From contig NZ_CP107913.1 of assembly GCF_036014115.1 (NCBI RefSeq), positions 7,619,501 to 7,683,500 of the forward strand: a stretch of 64,000 nt of DNA, written 5' to 3'. The position numbers and the translations under genes are program-made. The notes beneath the pieces are model-generated. The model was not told where the DNA came from, made no database searches, and was given only the letters and a program-made list of their open reading frames with translations. This DNA comes from Streptomyces sp. NBC_00448. Lineage in GTDB: Bacteria > Actinomycetota > Actinomycetes > Streptomycetales > Streptomycetaceae. This document shows positions 8,875-17,013 of this stretch, piece after piece; the first letter of the stretch is position 1, and every line of letters starts with the position of its first letter.

Positions 8875-9058
8875 GATGACCCGCCCCCATCAGGTAGCCG
8901 GCGACCGAGACGCGGTCATGTCCCCGCGCGCGCAGTGCGGCGGCGGACTCCTCGGCGGCAGGGCCCGCCGCGCCGAGGCGGGCGGGTGTCACCGCAGGGG
9001 AGCCGGGCGTGCAGCGACGACGCGATCGTGGCGGCGTCGGCGTTGAGGCGGCGGTAGG
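8875..9058 (-). pseudogene. Sirohydrochlorin chelatase-like remnant
   Basis: Two minus-strand frames give consecutive pieces of a CbiX-type chelatase, which puts metal into sirohydrochlorin for sirohaem or cobalamin. The first piece reads LNADAATIASSLHARLP; after a shift near 8985 the second reads AAALRARGHDRVSVAGYLMG followed by AGH. Both ends are missing. The position beside nirB, a sirohaem enzyme, and the HemD-like NnaR fits a former sirohaem gene of the nitrite cluster. If this is the only copy the cell would need another chelatase. Confidence 0.6.
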
Positions 9059-9096
9059 GTCCCGGGCGGGCAGGGCGCCGGATACAGCAGGGGACG

Positions 9097-10227
9097 TTAC
9101 AGCGCCGCCAGCCGGTATCCGCGCTTGGGGACCGTCCGCACCAGGTCGCTGTGCGGCCCCAGCGAGGCGCGCAACCGGGCGACCGCGGCCTCGACGGCGT
9201 GCTCGTCGGCGTCGGAGTCCGCCCAGGCGCGGCGCATCAGCTCGGCGCGGCTGAGCACCCGCCCCGGCCGCTCCGCCAGCGCCCGCAGCAGGATCGCGCT
9301 CTTCGGGGACAGCCAGCGGCTCTCGCCGTCCACCAGCAGCGCGCTGCCCTGGAGCACCAACGCGCGCTCTCCGAGGCAGATCTCCTGGCGGTTGCGGGCA
9401 GGCAGCGTATCGGTCAGCGTGCGGACAAGCGCGCCGAGTCGCCCGCGTTCGGGCCAGACGACAGGAAGGCCGGCGTCCACCAGCGGGCGGCCACAGACCG
9501 GGCCGACGCAGACGGACAGCACGTCGGTGCGCATAGCCTCAAGAACCTTTTCGTACCGGCCGTCGGCGGACGCTGTCTGGAGGAACGCGGTGATCGCGGG
9601 GGCACTGGTGAAGGTCACCGCGTGCACCTCGCGGCGGACCGTCTGCTCGACCAGCCGCCGTACCGGGCCCGGGTCCTCCGGGGGCGCCCACCGGTAGACG
9701 GGCACAGAGACGACCTCGGCGCCGCGTTCGCGCAGGGCGGCGCTGAACGAGGTGAGCGGCAGGCCGTGTTCCTGCACCGCGATCCGGCGCCCGGTCAGCC
9801 GTCGGGCCAGCAGCCAGGTGAGCAGTTCGTCGGTGGCCTCGCTGTGCGGGGAGTACGCCTCGTCCAGTCCGCTGGCGCGCACCGCCCCGGTCGCCTTGGG
9901 GCCGCGGGTCAGCACGACCGCGTCGCGACAGGCGGCGGCCAGCTCCGCGCCGCGCCCCCAGCCGTCGGCCGCGCTCATCCAACCGCGCCAGCCGACTCCT
10001 GTGGTCGCCACCACGTAGTCCAGGGGTGCGGTGAGGCAGCGCTCGGTGGCGCGGCGCAGCGCGATGTCGTCCTCCAGCGGGAGGATCCGCATCGCGGGTG
10101 CCTCGACCACGCGGGCGCCGCGCCGGGTCAGCAGCGCCACGAGTTCGTCGCGGCGGCGGGCCGCGGTCACTCCGACGGTGAAGCCGGTCAGCGGACCGGG
10201 CGCGGCCGGGTGCGGGGAGGTGCCCAT
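9097..10227 (-). CDS. nnaR: Nitrate/nitrite assimilation regulator NnaR (HemD-like plus winged helix)
   Basis: A 376-residue protein with a uroporphyrinogen-III synthase-like domain (residues about 15-270: GFTVGVTAARRRDELVALL, AVQEHGLPLTSFSAALRERG, FTSAPAITAFLQ) and a C-terminal OmpR-type winged helix (about 280-376: LSPKSAILLRALAERPGRVL, AVEAAVARLRASLG, RTVPKRGYRL). This fusion matches NnaR of Streptomyces, a regulator of nitrite assimilation acting with GlnR. I start it at ATG 10227; the upstream frame runs into the nasA promoter region. It is divergent from nasA, so it likely controls that promoter. Whether the HemD-like domain is catalytic is not known here. Confidence 0.85.
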   Translation of the reverse strand: MGTSPHPAAPGPLTGFTVGVTAARRRDELVALLTRRGARVVEAPAMRILPLEDDIALRRATERCLTAPLDYVVATTGVGWRGWMSAADGWGRGAELAAACRDAVVLTRGPKATGAVRASGLDEAYSPHSEATDELLTWLLARRLTGRRIAVQEHGLPLTSFSAALRERGAEVVSVPVYRWAPPEDPGPVRRLVEQTVRREVHAVTFTSAPAITAFLQTASADGRYEKVLEAMRTDVLSVCVGPVCGRPLVDAGLPVVWPERGRLGALVRTLTDTLPARNRQEICLGERALVLQGSALLVDGESRWLSPKSAILLRALAERPGRVLSRAELMRRAWADSDADEHAVEAAVARLRASLGPHSDLVRTVPKRGYRLAAL

Positions 10228-10417
10228 GGACGTAGGGTCCGGGCGACGGGTTTCCACGAGGTTGCGCGGCGGTCGCGCCCACGTTAGACAACTCCGGCCG
10301 CGTGTTACGGAACATGTCCTGCCGCGCACCACGTCACCCCTGCCGCGTGAGCGATGGGTACCCCGGGCGCAACACCGGCGACAAGGGCGTGTAACGCCCC
10401 GCCGTCATGGTCGTGGC
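10228..10417. promoter_or_regulatory. Divergent nnaR-nasA promoter region
   Basis: This 190-bp space must carry both promoters. The part GTTAGACAACT...GTGTTACGGAACATG (10281-10317) contains GTTAC/GGAAC-like elements reminiscent of GlnR boxes, but the 6-base spacing of a true GlnR site is not met. I report the region, not a site. Confidence 0.4.
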
Positions 10418-12607
10418 ATGGATACCACGACCGACACCCACTGCCCGTACTGCTCGTTGCAGTGCGGTATGCGCCTTGCGGTGGCCGGGGATTACGCGAT
10501 GTCCGGCGGCGGGACGGCGCCCGGGGGCGGCTTGCCGCATGTGGTCGAGCGACCCGAATTCCCGGTGAACCGGGGTGCGTTGTGCGGGAAGGGGCGGTCG
10601 GCCGCCGCGCTCCTCGGCCGGGCGTCGCGCCTCACCACGCCGCTGCTGCGGGTGCGCGGCGGGTTGCGGGCGGCGAGCTGGGACGAGGCGCTGGACCGGG
10701 TCGCGGGGGGCTTCGCCTCGATCCGGTCCGAGCACGGCGCCGACGCGGTCGGCGTCTTCGGGGGCGGCGGGCTCACCAACGAGAAGGCGTACCAGCTGGG
10801 CAAGTTCGCCCGGGTGGTGCTGGGTACCGCCAACATCGACTACAACGGGCGCTTCTGCATGTCCTCGGCCGCCGCCGGGAATCGGGCCGCCTTCGGCCTG
10901 GACCGCGGGCTGCCCTTCCCGCTGGAGGACATCCCCCGCACCGAGTGCCTGATCCTGGTCGGCGGCAACCCCGCCGAGACCATGCCGCCCGCGCTCCGCT
11001 ACTTCAGTGAACTGCGGGATAACGGCGGCACATTGGTGGTCGTGGACCCGCGGCGCACCCGCACCGCCGAGCACGCCGACATCCACCTGCAACCGCGGCC
11101 CGGAGCCGACCTGGCGCTCGCTCTCGGCCTGCTGCACCTGCTGATGGCCGACGGCCTGGTCGATACCGCCTTCGTCGAAGCCCGCACCACCGGTTTCGAG
11201 GAGGTCCGAGCAGCGGCGACGGCCCACTGGCCGGAGCGCGTCGAACGGCTGACCGGCGTACCGGCCGCCCAGCTGCGCGAGGTCGCGGGCCTCTTCGGAC
11301 AGGCCCGTACGGGGATGGTGCTCACCGCGCGCGGACCGGAGCAGCAGAGCAAGGGCACCGACACCGTGAAGGCGTGGATCAACCTGTGCCTGGCGGCCGG
11401 CAAGGCGGGCCGGCCCTACTCCGGCTACGGCTGCCTGACCGGCCAGGGCAACGGGCAGGGAGGGCGCGAGCACGGCCAGAAGGCTGACCAGCTCCCCGGC
11501 TACCGCTCGATCGACGACCCCGCCGCGCGTGAGCACGTCGCCCGGGTCTGGGGGGTCGACCCGGCGGCGCTGCCGCACGCGGGCCGGTCGGCCTACGAGC
11601 TGCTGGACAGCCTCGGCCGGCCGGGCCCGGACGGCGTGCGCGGGATGCTGCTGATGGGCTCCAACCCGGTCGTCTCCGCACCGCACGCGGCCCACGTCAC
11701 GGCGCGGCTGCGCGCGCTGGACCTGCTGGTGGTCAGCGACCTGGTGCTGTCCGAGACGGCGCAGCTCGCCGACGTGGTGCTGCCGAGCACCCAGTGGGCC
11801 GAGGAGACCGGCACGATGACCAACCTCGAAGGCCGGGTGATCCTGCGCCGACGCGCCGTGGAAGCGCCCGAAGGTGTACGGAGCGACCTGTGGACGATGC
11901 GCGAACTCGCCCGACGGCTCGGCGTCGCGAGCGGGTTCGAGGAGGACCCGGAGAAGGTCTTCGACGAGCTCCGCCGCGCCTCCGCCGGCGGGCCGGCCGA
12001 CTACGCGGGCATCACCTACGGGCGTATCCGCGCGGAGGACGGCGTCTTCTGGCCCTGCCCGGCGGAGGACCATCCCGGCACGCCGCGGCTCTTCCTCGAC
12101 GCCTTCGCCACACCGGACGGCCGCGCCCGCTTCTCCCCCGTCACCCACCGCCCGGCGGCGGAGGAGCCCGACGCGGACTACCCGCTCCACCTGACCACCG
12201 GACGGGTGCTGTCCCAGTACCAGAGCGGCGCCCAGACCCGGCGCGTCGAGGCCCTCTCCCGCGCCGCGCCCGGCCCCTTCGTGGAGTTGCACCCGCTCCT
12301 CGCGCGGCAGCTGGCCGTCGCCGAGGGGGAACTGCTGGCCGTCACCTCGCGGCGCGGCCGGGTGGTCGCGCCGGCCCGGATCACCGACGCGATCCGGCCC
12401 GACACGGTGTTCATGCCCTTCCACTGGGCGGGCGCCGGCCGTGCCAACACGCTCACCAACCCGGCGCTGGACCCGACGTCGAAGATGCCGGAGTTCAAGG
12501 TCTGCGCCGTCCGGGTCGAACCGGCACGGGCCGACGCTCTGGGATCGGAGGCGGCTGAGGCCGCCGCGGCCGGCCCCGTCCCGGGGCGCCCCTGGGGGAC
12601 GGCGTGA
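10418..12607 (+). CDS. nasA: Assimilatory nitrate reductase NasA, molybdopterin subunit
   Basis: NasA reduces nitrate to nitrite in the cytoplasm using a Mo-bis-MGD cofactor and a [4Fe-4S] cluster. I start at ATG 10418 (MDTTTDTHCPYCSLQCGMRL), 729 residues, because the cluster cysteines C9, C12, C16 and C56 (RGALCGKGR) sit where the family has them. Further motifs are NEKAYQLGKFARVVLGTANI, MLLMGSNPVVSAPHA, LPSTQWAEETGTMTNLEGRV and the C-terminal MPFHWAGAGRANTLTNPALD. The stop overlaps the next start as GTGA (12604-12607). There is no C-terminal BFD domain, so electrons likely come from the FAD protein downstream. Confidence 0.93.
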   Translation: MDTTTDTHCPYCSLQCGMRLAVAGDYAMSGGGTAPGGGLPHVVERPEFPVNRGALCGKGRSAAALLGRASRLTTPLLRVRGGLRAASWDEALDRVAGGFASIRSEHGADAVGVFGGGGLTNEKAYQLGKFARVVLGTANIDYNGRFCMSSAAAGNRAAFGLDRGLPFPLEDIPRTECLILVGGNPAETMPPALRYFSELRDNGGTLVVVDPRRTRTAEHADIHLQPRPGADLALALGLLHLLMADGLVDTAFVEARTTGFEEVRAAATAHWPERVERLTGVPAAQLREVAGLFGQARTGMVLTARGPEQQSKGTDTVKAWINLCLAAGKAGRPYSGYGCLTGQGNGQGGREHGQKADQLPGYRSIDDPAAREHVARVWGVDPAALPHAGRSAYELLDSLGRPGPDGVRGMLLMGSNPVVSAPHAAHVTARLRALDLLVVSDLVLSETAQLADVVLPSTQWAEETGTMTNLEGRVILRRRAVEAPEGVRSDLWTMRELARRLGVASGFEEDPEKVFDELRRASAGGPADYAGITYGRIRAEDGVFWPCPAEDHPGTPRLFLDAFATPDGRARFSPVTHRPAAEEPDADYPLHLTTGRVLSQYQSGAQTRRVEALSRAAPGPFVELHPLLARQLAVAEGELLAVTSRRGRVVAPARITDAIRPDTVFMPFHWAGAGRANTLTNPALDPTSKMPEFKVCAVRVEPARADALGSEAAEAAAAGPVPGRPWGTA

Positions 12608-13911
12608 AGGGCCGCCGTATCGCCGTCGTCGGGGGCGGGATGGCCGCCGCGCGGTTCGCCGAACGCTACGCCGCGCTCGGCGGCACCGGCACGGTCACCC
12701 TCTTCGCGGCCGAGCCCCGCGCCCCCTACAACCGGGTCCTGCTCGCCGACGTGCTCACCGGCCGCTACGACGCCGAGGCGATCGCCCTGCCGATCGGCGG
12801 GGCGCGGCTGGAGGTGGGCGGCGAGGTGGTGGCGGTGGACCTCCGCGCGCGCACGCTGACGCTCGCCGACGGCCGGCGCCGGAGCTGGGACGACCTCGTC
12901 CTCGCCACCGGCGCCAATCCGCTGCTGCCACCCGTCCGCGGGCTGCGCGGCCCGGACGGCGGGAGCCTGCGCGAGGGTGTGCACGCCCTGCGCACCCTCG
13001 CGGACTGCGTCCGGCTGGCCGAGGACGCCACCTTGGCGCGCCGCGCCGTGGTCGTCGGCGGAGGGGTCCTCGGCGTCAGCACCGCCCGTGCGCTGGCCGC
13101 GCTCGGGCTGGCCGTGGAGATCGTGCACCAGGGGCCGCACCTGATCGAGCGCCAACTCGACGAGGAGGCTGCGGCGGCGCTCCGCGCCGGACTGCGCCGC
13201 CTCGGCGTCGAGACCTACCTCGGCAACCGTGCCCGCGCCTTCACCGACGGGCGCACCGCCGGGGGCGGGCGCCACGTCGAGCTGGCCACCGGCTACTGCC
13301 TCGGCACCGACCTGGTGGTGCTCGCCTGCGGCGTCCGGCCGCGTACCGCGCTCGCCCACGCCGTGGGCCTGCGCGTCGGCACCGGCGTCGTCGTCGACGA
13401 CACACTGGCCGCGTCGGCGCCCGGGGTGTACGCGATCGGCGACTGCGTGCAGCACCGGGGCACGGTGCACGGCCTGTCCGGGCCTGCCTGGGAACAGGCC
13501 GACGTGCTGGCCGCGCGGCTGTCCGGCGCCGATCCGCACGCCGTCTACAGCGGCTCCCGGCCGCTGGCCCGCCTGACCGCCGGGCCGCTGGAGTACGCGG
13601 CCTTCGGCGAGATCGACCACACCGACGAGGTTCTGGCCGTCGACCCCGAGCTGGACGTGCTGCGGCTGAGCGACGCGACACGCGGCAGCTACAAGAAGCT
13701 CGTCCTGCGCGGCGACCGCCTGGTCGGCGCGATCCTCCTCGGCGACCTGGCCACCGTGGACGGGATCACCCGTGCCTACGAGCACGACGCCCCGCTGCCC
13801 GACCGCCCTCTCCACCTCCTCACCGCGGGTGCCACCGCCGCCCCCGCCCCGCCCGCCGCCACCTCCGTCGAGGCGTCGACCCCCCCGCCCGCAAAGGGAG
13901 TTCTCCGATGA
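12604..13911 (+). CDS. FAD-dependent reductase of nitrate assimilation (NasB-like)
   Basis: A 435-residue pyridine nucleotide-disulfide oxidoreductase, like the N-terminal half of NirB. The FAD site is RIAVVGGGMAAARFAE (residues 4-19), then RAPYNRVLLADVLTG, LVLATGANPLLPPV, the NAD site AVVVGGGVLGVSTARAL and the second FAD motif GVYAIGDCVQH. It lacks [2Fe-2S] cysteines and sirohaem domains. Tight overlap with nasA and nirB suggests it passes NAD(P)H electrons to NasA, the role of NasB in Bacillus; this is inferred. A proline-alanine tail precedes the stop. Confidence 0.85.
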   Translation: MKGRRIAVVGGGMAAARFAERYAALGGTGTVTLFAAEPRAPYNRVLLADVLTGRYDAEAIALPIGGARLEVGGEVVAVDLRARTLTLADGRRRSWDDLVLATGANPLLPPVRGLRGPDGGSLREGVHALRTLADCVRLAEDATLARRAVVVGGGVLGVSTARALAALGLAVEIVHQGPHLIERQLDEEAAAALRAGLRRLGVETYLGNRARAFTDGRTAGGGRHVELATGYCLGTDLVVLACGVRPRTALAHAVGLRVGTGVVVDDTLAASAPGVYAIGDCVQHRGTVHGLSGPAWEQADVLAARLSGADPHAVYSGSRPLARLTAGPLEYAAFGEIDHTDEVLAVDPELDVLRLSDATRGSYKKLVLRGDRLVGAILLGDLATVDGITRAYEHDAPLPDRPLHLLTAGATAAPAPPAATSVEASTPPPAKGVLR

Positions 13912-16502
13912 CCGATCGCCAGACGTCCCACCGGCTCAAGGACCTCGTCGTGGTCGGTCACGGCATGGTCGGCCAGCGCTTCCTGGAGGCCCTGACCGAG
14001 CAGCCGGGAGCCGCCGCCTGGCGGGTCACCGTGCTCGCCGAGGAGCCGCGCCCCGCCTACGACCGTGTCCACCTGACCTCGTGGTTCTCCGGTACGAGCG
14101 CCGAGGAACTGTCGCTCACCCCGGCCGGCTTCCTCGCCGAGCACTGCATCGACCTGCGCCTGGGCGACGGGGCCGCCTCGGTCGACCGGGCCGCGCGGAC
14201 GGTCACCACCACCTCCGGCCGGGCCTTTTCCTACCACGCGCTGGTGCTGGCCACCGGCTCCTACCCGTTCGTCCCGCCCGTCCCCGGCCACGACGCGCCC
14301 GGCTGCCACGTCTACCGCACCATCGAGGACCTGGAGGCGATCCGCGCCGACGCCGAGCATGCCCGGACCGGCGTCGTGGTCGGCGGCGGCCTGCTCGGCC
14401 TGGAGGCGGCCGGAGCGCTCAGCGCCCTGGGGCTGGAGACACACCTCGTGGAGTTCGCTCCGCGGCTGATGGCGATCCAGGTCGACGAGGGCGGCGGCCG
14501 GCTGCTGAAGCGAAAGATCGAGAACCTCGGCGTCCACGTGCACACCGGCGCCGGCACCCAGGCCCTCCTCGTCGGCGAGGACGGCCGGGTGCGGGGCATG
14601 CGGCTCTCCGACGGCCGTGAACTCCCCGCCGACATGGTCGTCTTCTCCGCCGGGGTGCGCCCCCGCGACCAGCTGGCGCGGGAGTGCGGCCTGCCGGTCG
14701 GCGAGCGCGGCGGCGTAGTCGTCGACGAGCGCTGCCGCACCGCCGACCACCGCGTCCACGCCATCGGCGAGTGCGCGCTGGCCGCCGACGGCAGGGTGTA
14801 CGGGCTGGTGGCGCCCGGTTACGCGATGGCCGAGACGGCCGCCCGTTCGCTGGCCGGCGGGTACCGCGACGAGGACGCCTTCACCGGCGCCGACATGTCC
14901 ACCAAGCTCAAGCTGCTCGGTGTCGACGTGGCCAGCTTCGGCGACGCGCACGGGGCGACCGAGGGCGCCCTCGACGTCCTCTACAGCGACAGCCGCTCCG
15001 GCGTCTACCGCAAGCTCGTCATCGGCCGAGACGGGCAGTTGCTCGGCGGTGTGCTGGTCGGTGACACCGAGTCGTACGGGCTGCTGCGCCCGCTGGCCAT
15101 CGCCCGCAAGCCGTTGCAGACCGCCCCCGAACAGCTCGTGCTGCCGGCCGGCCTCGGCCCCGCGGGGCCTCTCGCGCTTCCCGACGACGCCGTGGTCTGC
15201 TCCTGCCACAACGTCAGCAAGGCCGCGATCAGGAAGGCGGTCTCCGACAACGGCTGCACCACCGTCCCGGACGTCAAGAAGTGCACCAAGGCCGGTACCG
15301 GCTGCGGCAGTTGCCTCAAGGTCCTGGGCGGCATCGTCACCGAGGAGCTGGAGGCCGGCGGCGTCAGTGTCGCCCGCGGCCTGTGCGAACACTTCGCCCA
15401 CACCCGCGCCGAACTCCACGAGATCACCCGCGTCGCCGGGATCACCTCGTTCTCGGCCCTGATCGACGGCCACGGCAGGGGCGAGGGCTGCGACATCTGC
15501 AAGCCCGTCGTCGCCTCGATCCTGGCCGGCCTGGCAGGCGGCCACATCCTCGACGGAGAACAGGCAGCCCTCCAGGACACCAACGACCACTTCCTCGCCA
15601 ACCTCCAGCGCAACGGCTCCTATTCGGTGGTGCCACGGATCCCCGGCGGCGAGATCACTCCCACCGGACTGATCACCCTCGGCGAGGTCGCCCGCGACTT
15701 CGGCCTCTACACGAAGATCACCGGCGGGCAGCGGATCGACCTGTTCGGCGCCCGCGTCGACCAACTCCCGGCGATCTGGGCCCGCCTGGTGGCCGCGGGC
15801 TTCGAGTCCGGCCACGCCTACGGCAAGTCCCTGCGGACGGTGAAGTCCTGCGTCGGCGAGACCTGGTGCCGCTACGGCGTGCAGGACTCGGTCGGCCTTG
15901 CCATCGAACTGGAACTGCGCTATCGGGGCCTGCGCTCCCCGCACAAGCTCAAGTCCGCGGTCTCTGGCTGCGCCCGCGAGTGCGCCGAGGCGCAGGGCAA
16001 GGACTTCGGCGTCATCGCCACCTCCTCCGGCTGGAACCTGTACGTCGGCGGGAACGGCGGCACGACCCCGCGCCACGCCGACCTGCTGGCCGCCGACCTG
16101 GACCGCGAGACGCTGATCCGCACCATCGACCGGTTCCTGATGTTCTACATCCGCACCGCGGACCGGCTGGAGCGGACCTCCACGTGGCTGGAGCGGATCG
16201 ATGGCGGCCTGGAGCACGTGCGGGCCGTCGTCATGGACGACTCCCTGGGCATCTGCGCCGAGCTCGACGCGCTGATGGAACGGCACGTCGGCGGCTACCA
16301 GGACGAGTGGGCCGCCGTGCTGGACGACCCCGAGCGGCTGAGCCGTTTCGCGTCCTTCGTCAACGCCCCCGGCACCCCCGACCCGACCGTGACCTTCGTC
16401 CCCGAACGTGGACAGGTCCGCCCCGCCCGCCCCGGCGAGGACGGGCGCATCCTCACCCCGGCGCTGGTCGCCGGCCCCCGGCTGGAGGTGCGTGGCGCAT
16501 GA
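13908..16502 (+). CDS. nirB: NAD(P)H nitrite reductase large subunit NirB
   Basis: NirB reduces nitrite to ammonium with FAD, iron-sulfur clusters and sirohaem. I start at ATG 13908, overlapping the preceding stop by 4 bp; 864 residues, a normal length. Order: FAD domain (LVVVGHGMVGQRFLEAL), NAD site (VVVGGGLLGLEAAGAL), BFD-like [2Fe-2S] region (CSCHNVSKAAIRKAV, CTKAGTGCGSCLKVL, GCDICKPV), ferredoxin-like half domains, then the sirohaem/[4Fe-4S] cysteines CVGETWC (from about residue 648) and CAREC, i.e. C-x5-C and C-x3-C. All key residues are present, so the enzyme looks intact. Confidence 0.95.
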   Translation: MTDRQTSHRLKDLVVVGHGMVGQRFLEALTEQPGAAAWRVTVLAEEPRPAYDRVHLTSWFSGTSAEELSLTPAGFLAEHCIDLRLGDGAASVDRAARTVTTTSGRAFSYHALVLATGSYPFVPPVPGHDAPGCHVYRTIEDLEAIRADAEHARTGVVVGGGLLGLEAAGALSALGLETHLVEFAPRLMAIQVDEGGGRLLKRKIENLGVHVHTGAGTQALLVGEDGRVRGMRLSDGRELPADMVVFSAGVRPRDQLARECGLPVGERGGVVVDERCRTADHRVHAIGECALAADGRVYGLVAPGYAMAETAARSLAGGYRDEDAFTGADMSTKLKLLGVDVASFGDAHGATEGALDVLYSDSRSGVYRKLVIGRDGQLLGGVLVGDTESYGLLRPLAIARKPLQTAPEQLVLPAGLGPAGPLALPDDAVVCSCHNVSKAAIRKAVSDNGCTTVPDVKKCTKAGTGCGSCLKVLGGIVTEELEAGGVSVARGLCEHFAHTRAELHEITRVAGITSFSALIDGHGRGEGCDICKPVVASILAGLAGGHILDGEQAALQDTNDHFLANLQRNGSYSVVPRIPGGEITPTGLITLGEVARDFGLYTKITGGQRIDLFGARVDQLPAIWARLVAAGFESGHAYGKSLRTVKSCVGETWCRYGVQDSVGLAIELELRYRGLRSPHKLKSAVSGCARECAEAQGKDFGVIATSSGWNLYVGGNGGTTPRHADLLAADLDRETLIRTIDRFLMFYIRTADRLERTSTWLERIDGGLEHVRAVVMDDSLGICAELDALMERHVGGYQDEWAAVLDDPERLSRFASFVNAPGTPDPTVTFVPERGQVRPARPGEDGRILTPALVAGPRLEVRGA

Positions 16503-16888
16503 GCGGAACCGTGGAACTCTTCGACGGCCGCGGCTGGACCCCGGTCTGCGACCAGGACGCTCTGACCCCCGGCCGCGGCGTGGCCGTGCTCACCGAGGAC
16601 GGCCGGCAGATCGCGGTCTTCCTCGACCGCGCCGGCGGCCTCCACGCGCTCGACAACCGCGACCCGTTCAGCGGCGCGTACGTCATCTCCCGCGGCATCC
16701 TCGGCAGCCGCGGCGACACGCCGACGGTGGCCTCGCCGATGTACAAGCACGTCTTCGACCTGCGCGACGGCCGCTGCCTCGACGAGGAGACCGCTCCAGA
16801 CGGCACGCCCGCCATGCTCCGGACGTATCCGGTGCGCAGCACGGCCGGCACCCCTTCCGGGCTCTCCTCACCATCTGAACGGGTGTGA
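16499..16888 (+). CDS. nirD: Nitrite reductase small subunit NirD
   Basis: A 129-residue Rieske-fold subunit that partners NirB. The start ATG 16499 overlaps the nirB stop. Family segments are WTPVCDQDALTPGRGVAVL, IAVFLDRAGGLHALDNRDPF, VISRGILGSRGDTPTVASPM and YKHVFDLRDGRCLDEE. As usual for NirD, the Rieske iron-sulfur ligands (Cys-His pairs) are absent. A short Ser/Pro tail follows the conserved YPVR. Confidence 0.93.
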   Translation: MSGTVELFDGRGWTPVCDQDALTPGRGVAVLTEDGRQIAVFLDRAGGLHALDNRDPFSGAYVISRGILGSRGDTPTVASPMYKHVFDLRDGRCLDEETAPDGTPAMLRTYPVRSTAGTPSGLSSPSERV

Positions 16889-17013
16889 ATGCGCGAGCCG
16901 TAGCACCGACGAACGGCGACGGGAGGACGCTCGAAACCTGTCGCTCGTAGCGTCGCCAGGGCACGGCGCGGTCAGACCGGACATTCCCAACCAGGTGAGG
17001 CGGGTGGCAACCG

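Noticed and set aside
10281..10317. GlnR box in the nnaR-nasA spacer
   Set aside because: GTTAC- and GGAAC-like pieces exist but the 6-base spacing of GlnR half sites is not met.
10031..10417. Upstream extension of nasA by 129 codons
   Set aside because: It would run across the divergent promoter into nnaR; family homology starts at ATG 10418.
10334..12424. 696-codon open frame antisense to nasA
   Set aside because: It mirrors the nasA codon pattern in high-GC DNA, has no protein family pattern and no credible start signal.
12178..13815. 545-codon antisense frame over the FAD reductase
   Set aside because: Shadow of a well-supported gene; low-complexity Gly/Val/Glu-rich translation.
12441..13907. 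N-terminal extension of nirB by about 490 codons
   Set aside because: This frame crosses the FAD reductase gene and is Arg/Pro-rich nonsense; ATG 13908 fits NirB.
13776..16286. 836-codon open frame antisense to nirB
   Set aside because: Same explanation; nirB has all catalytic motifs and uses the other strand.
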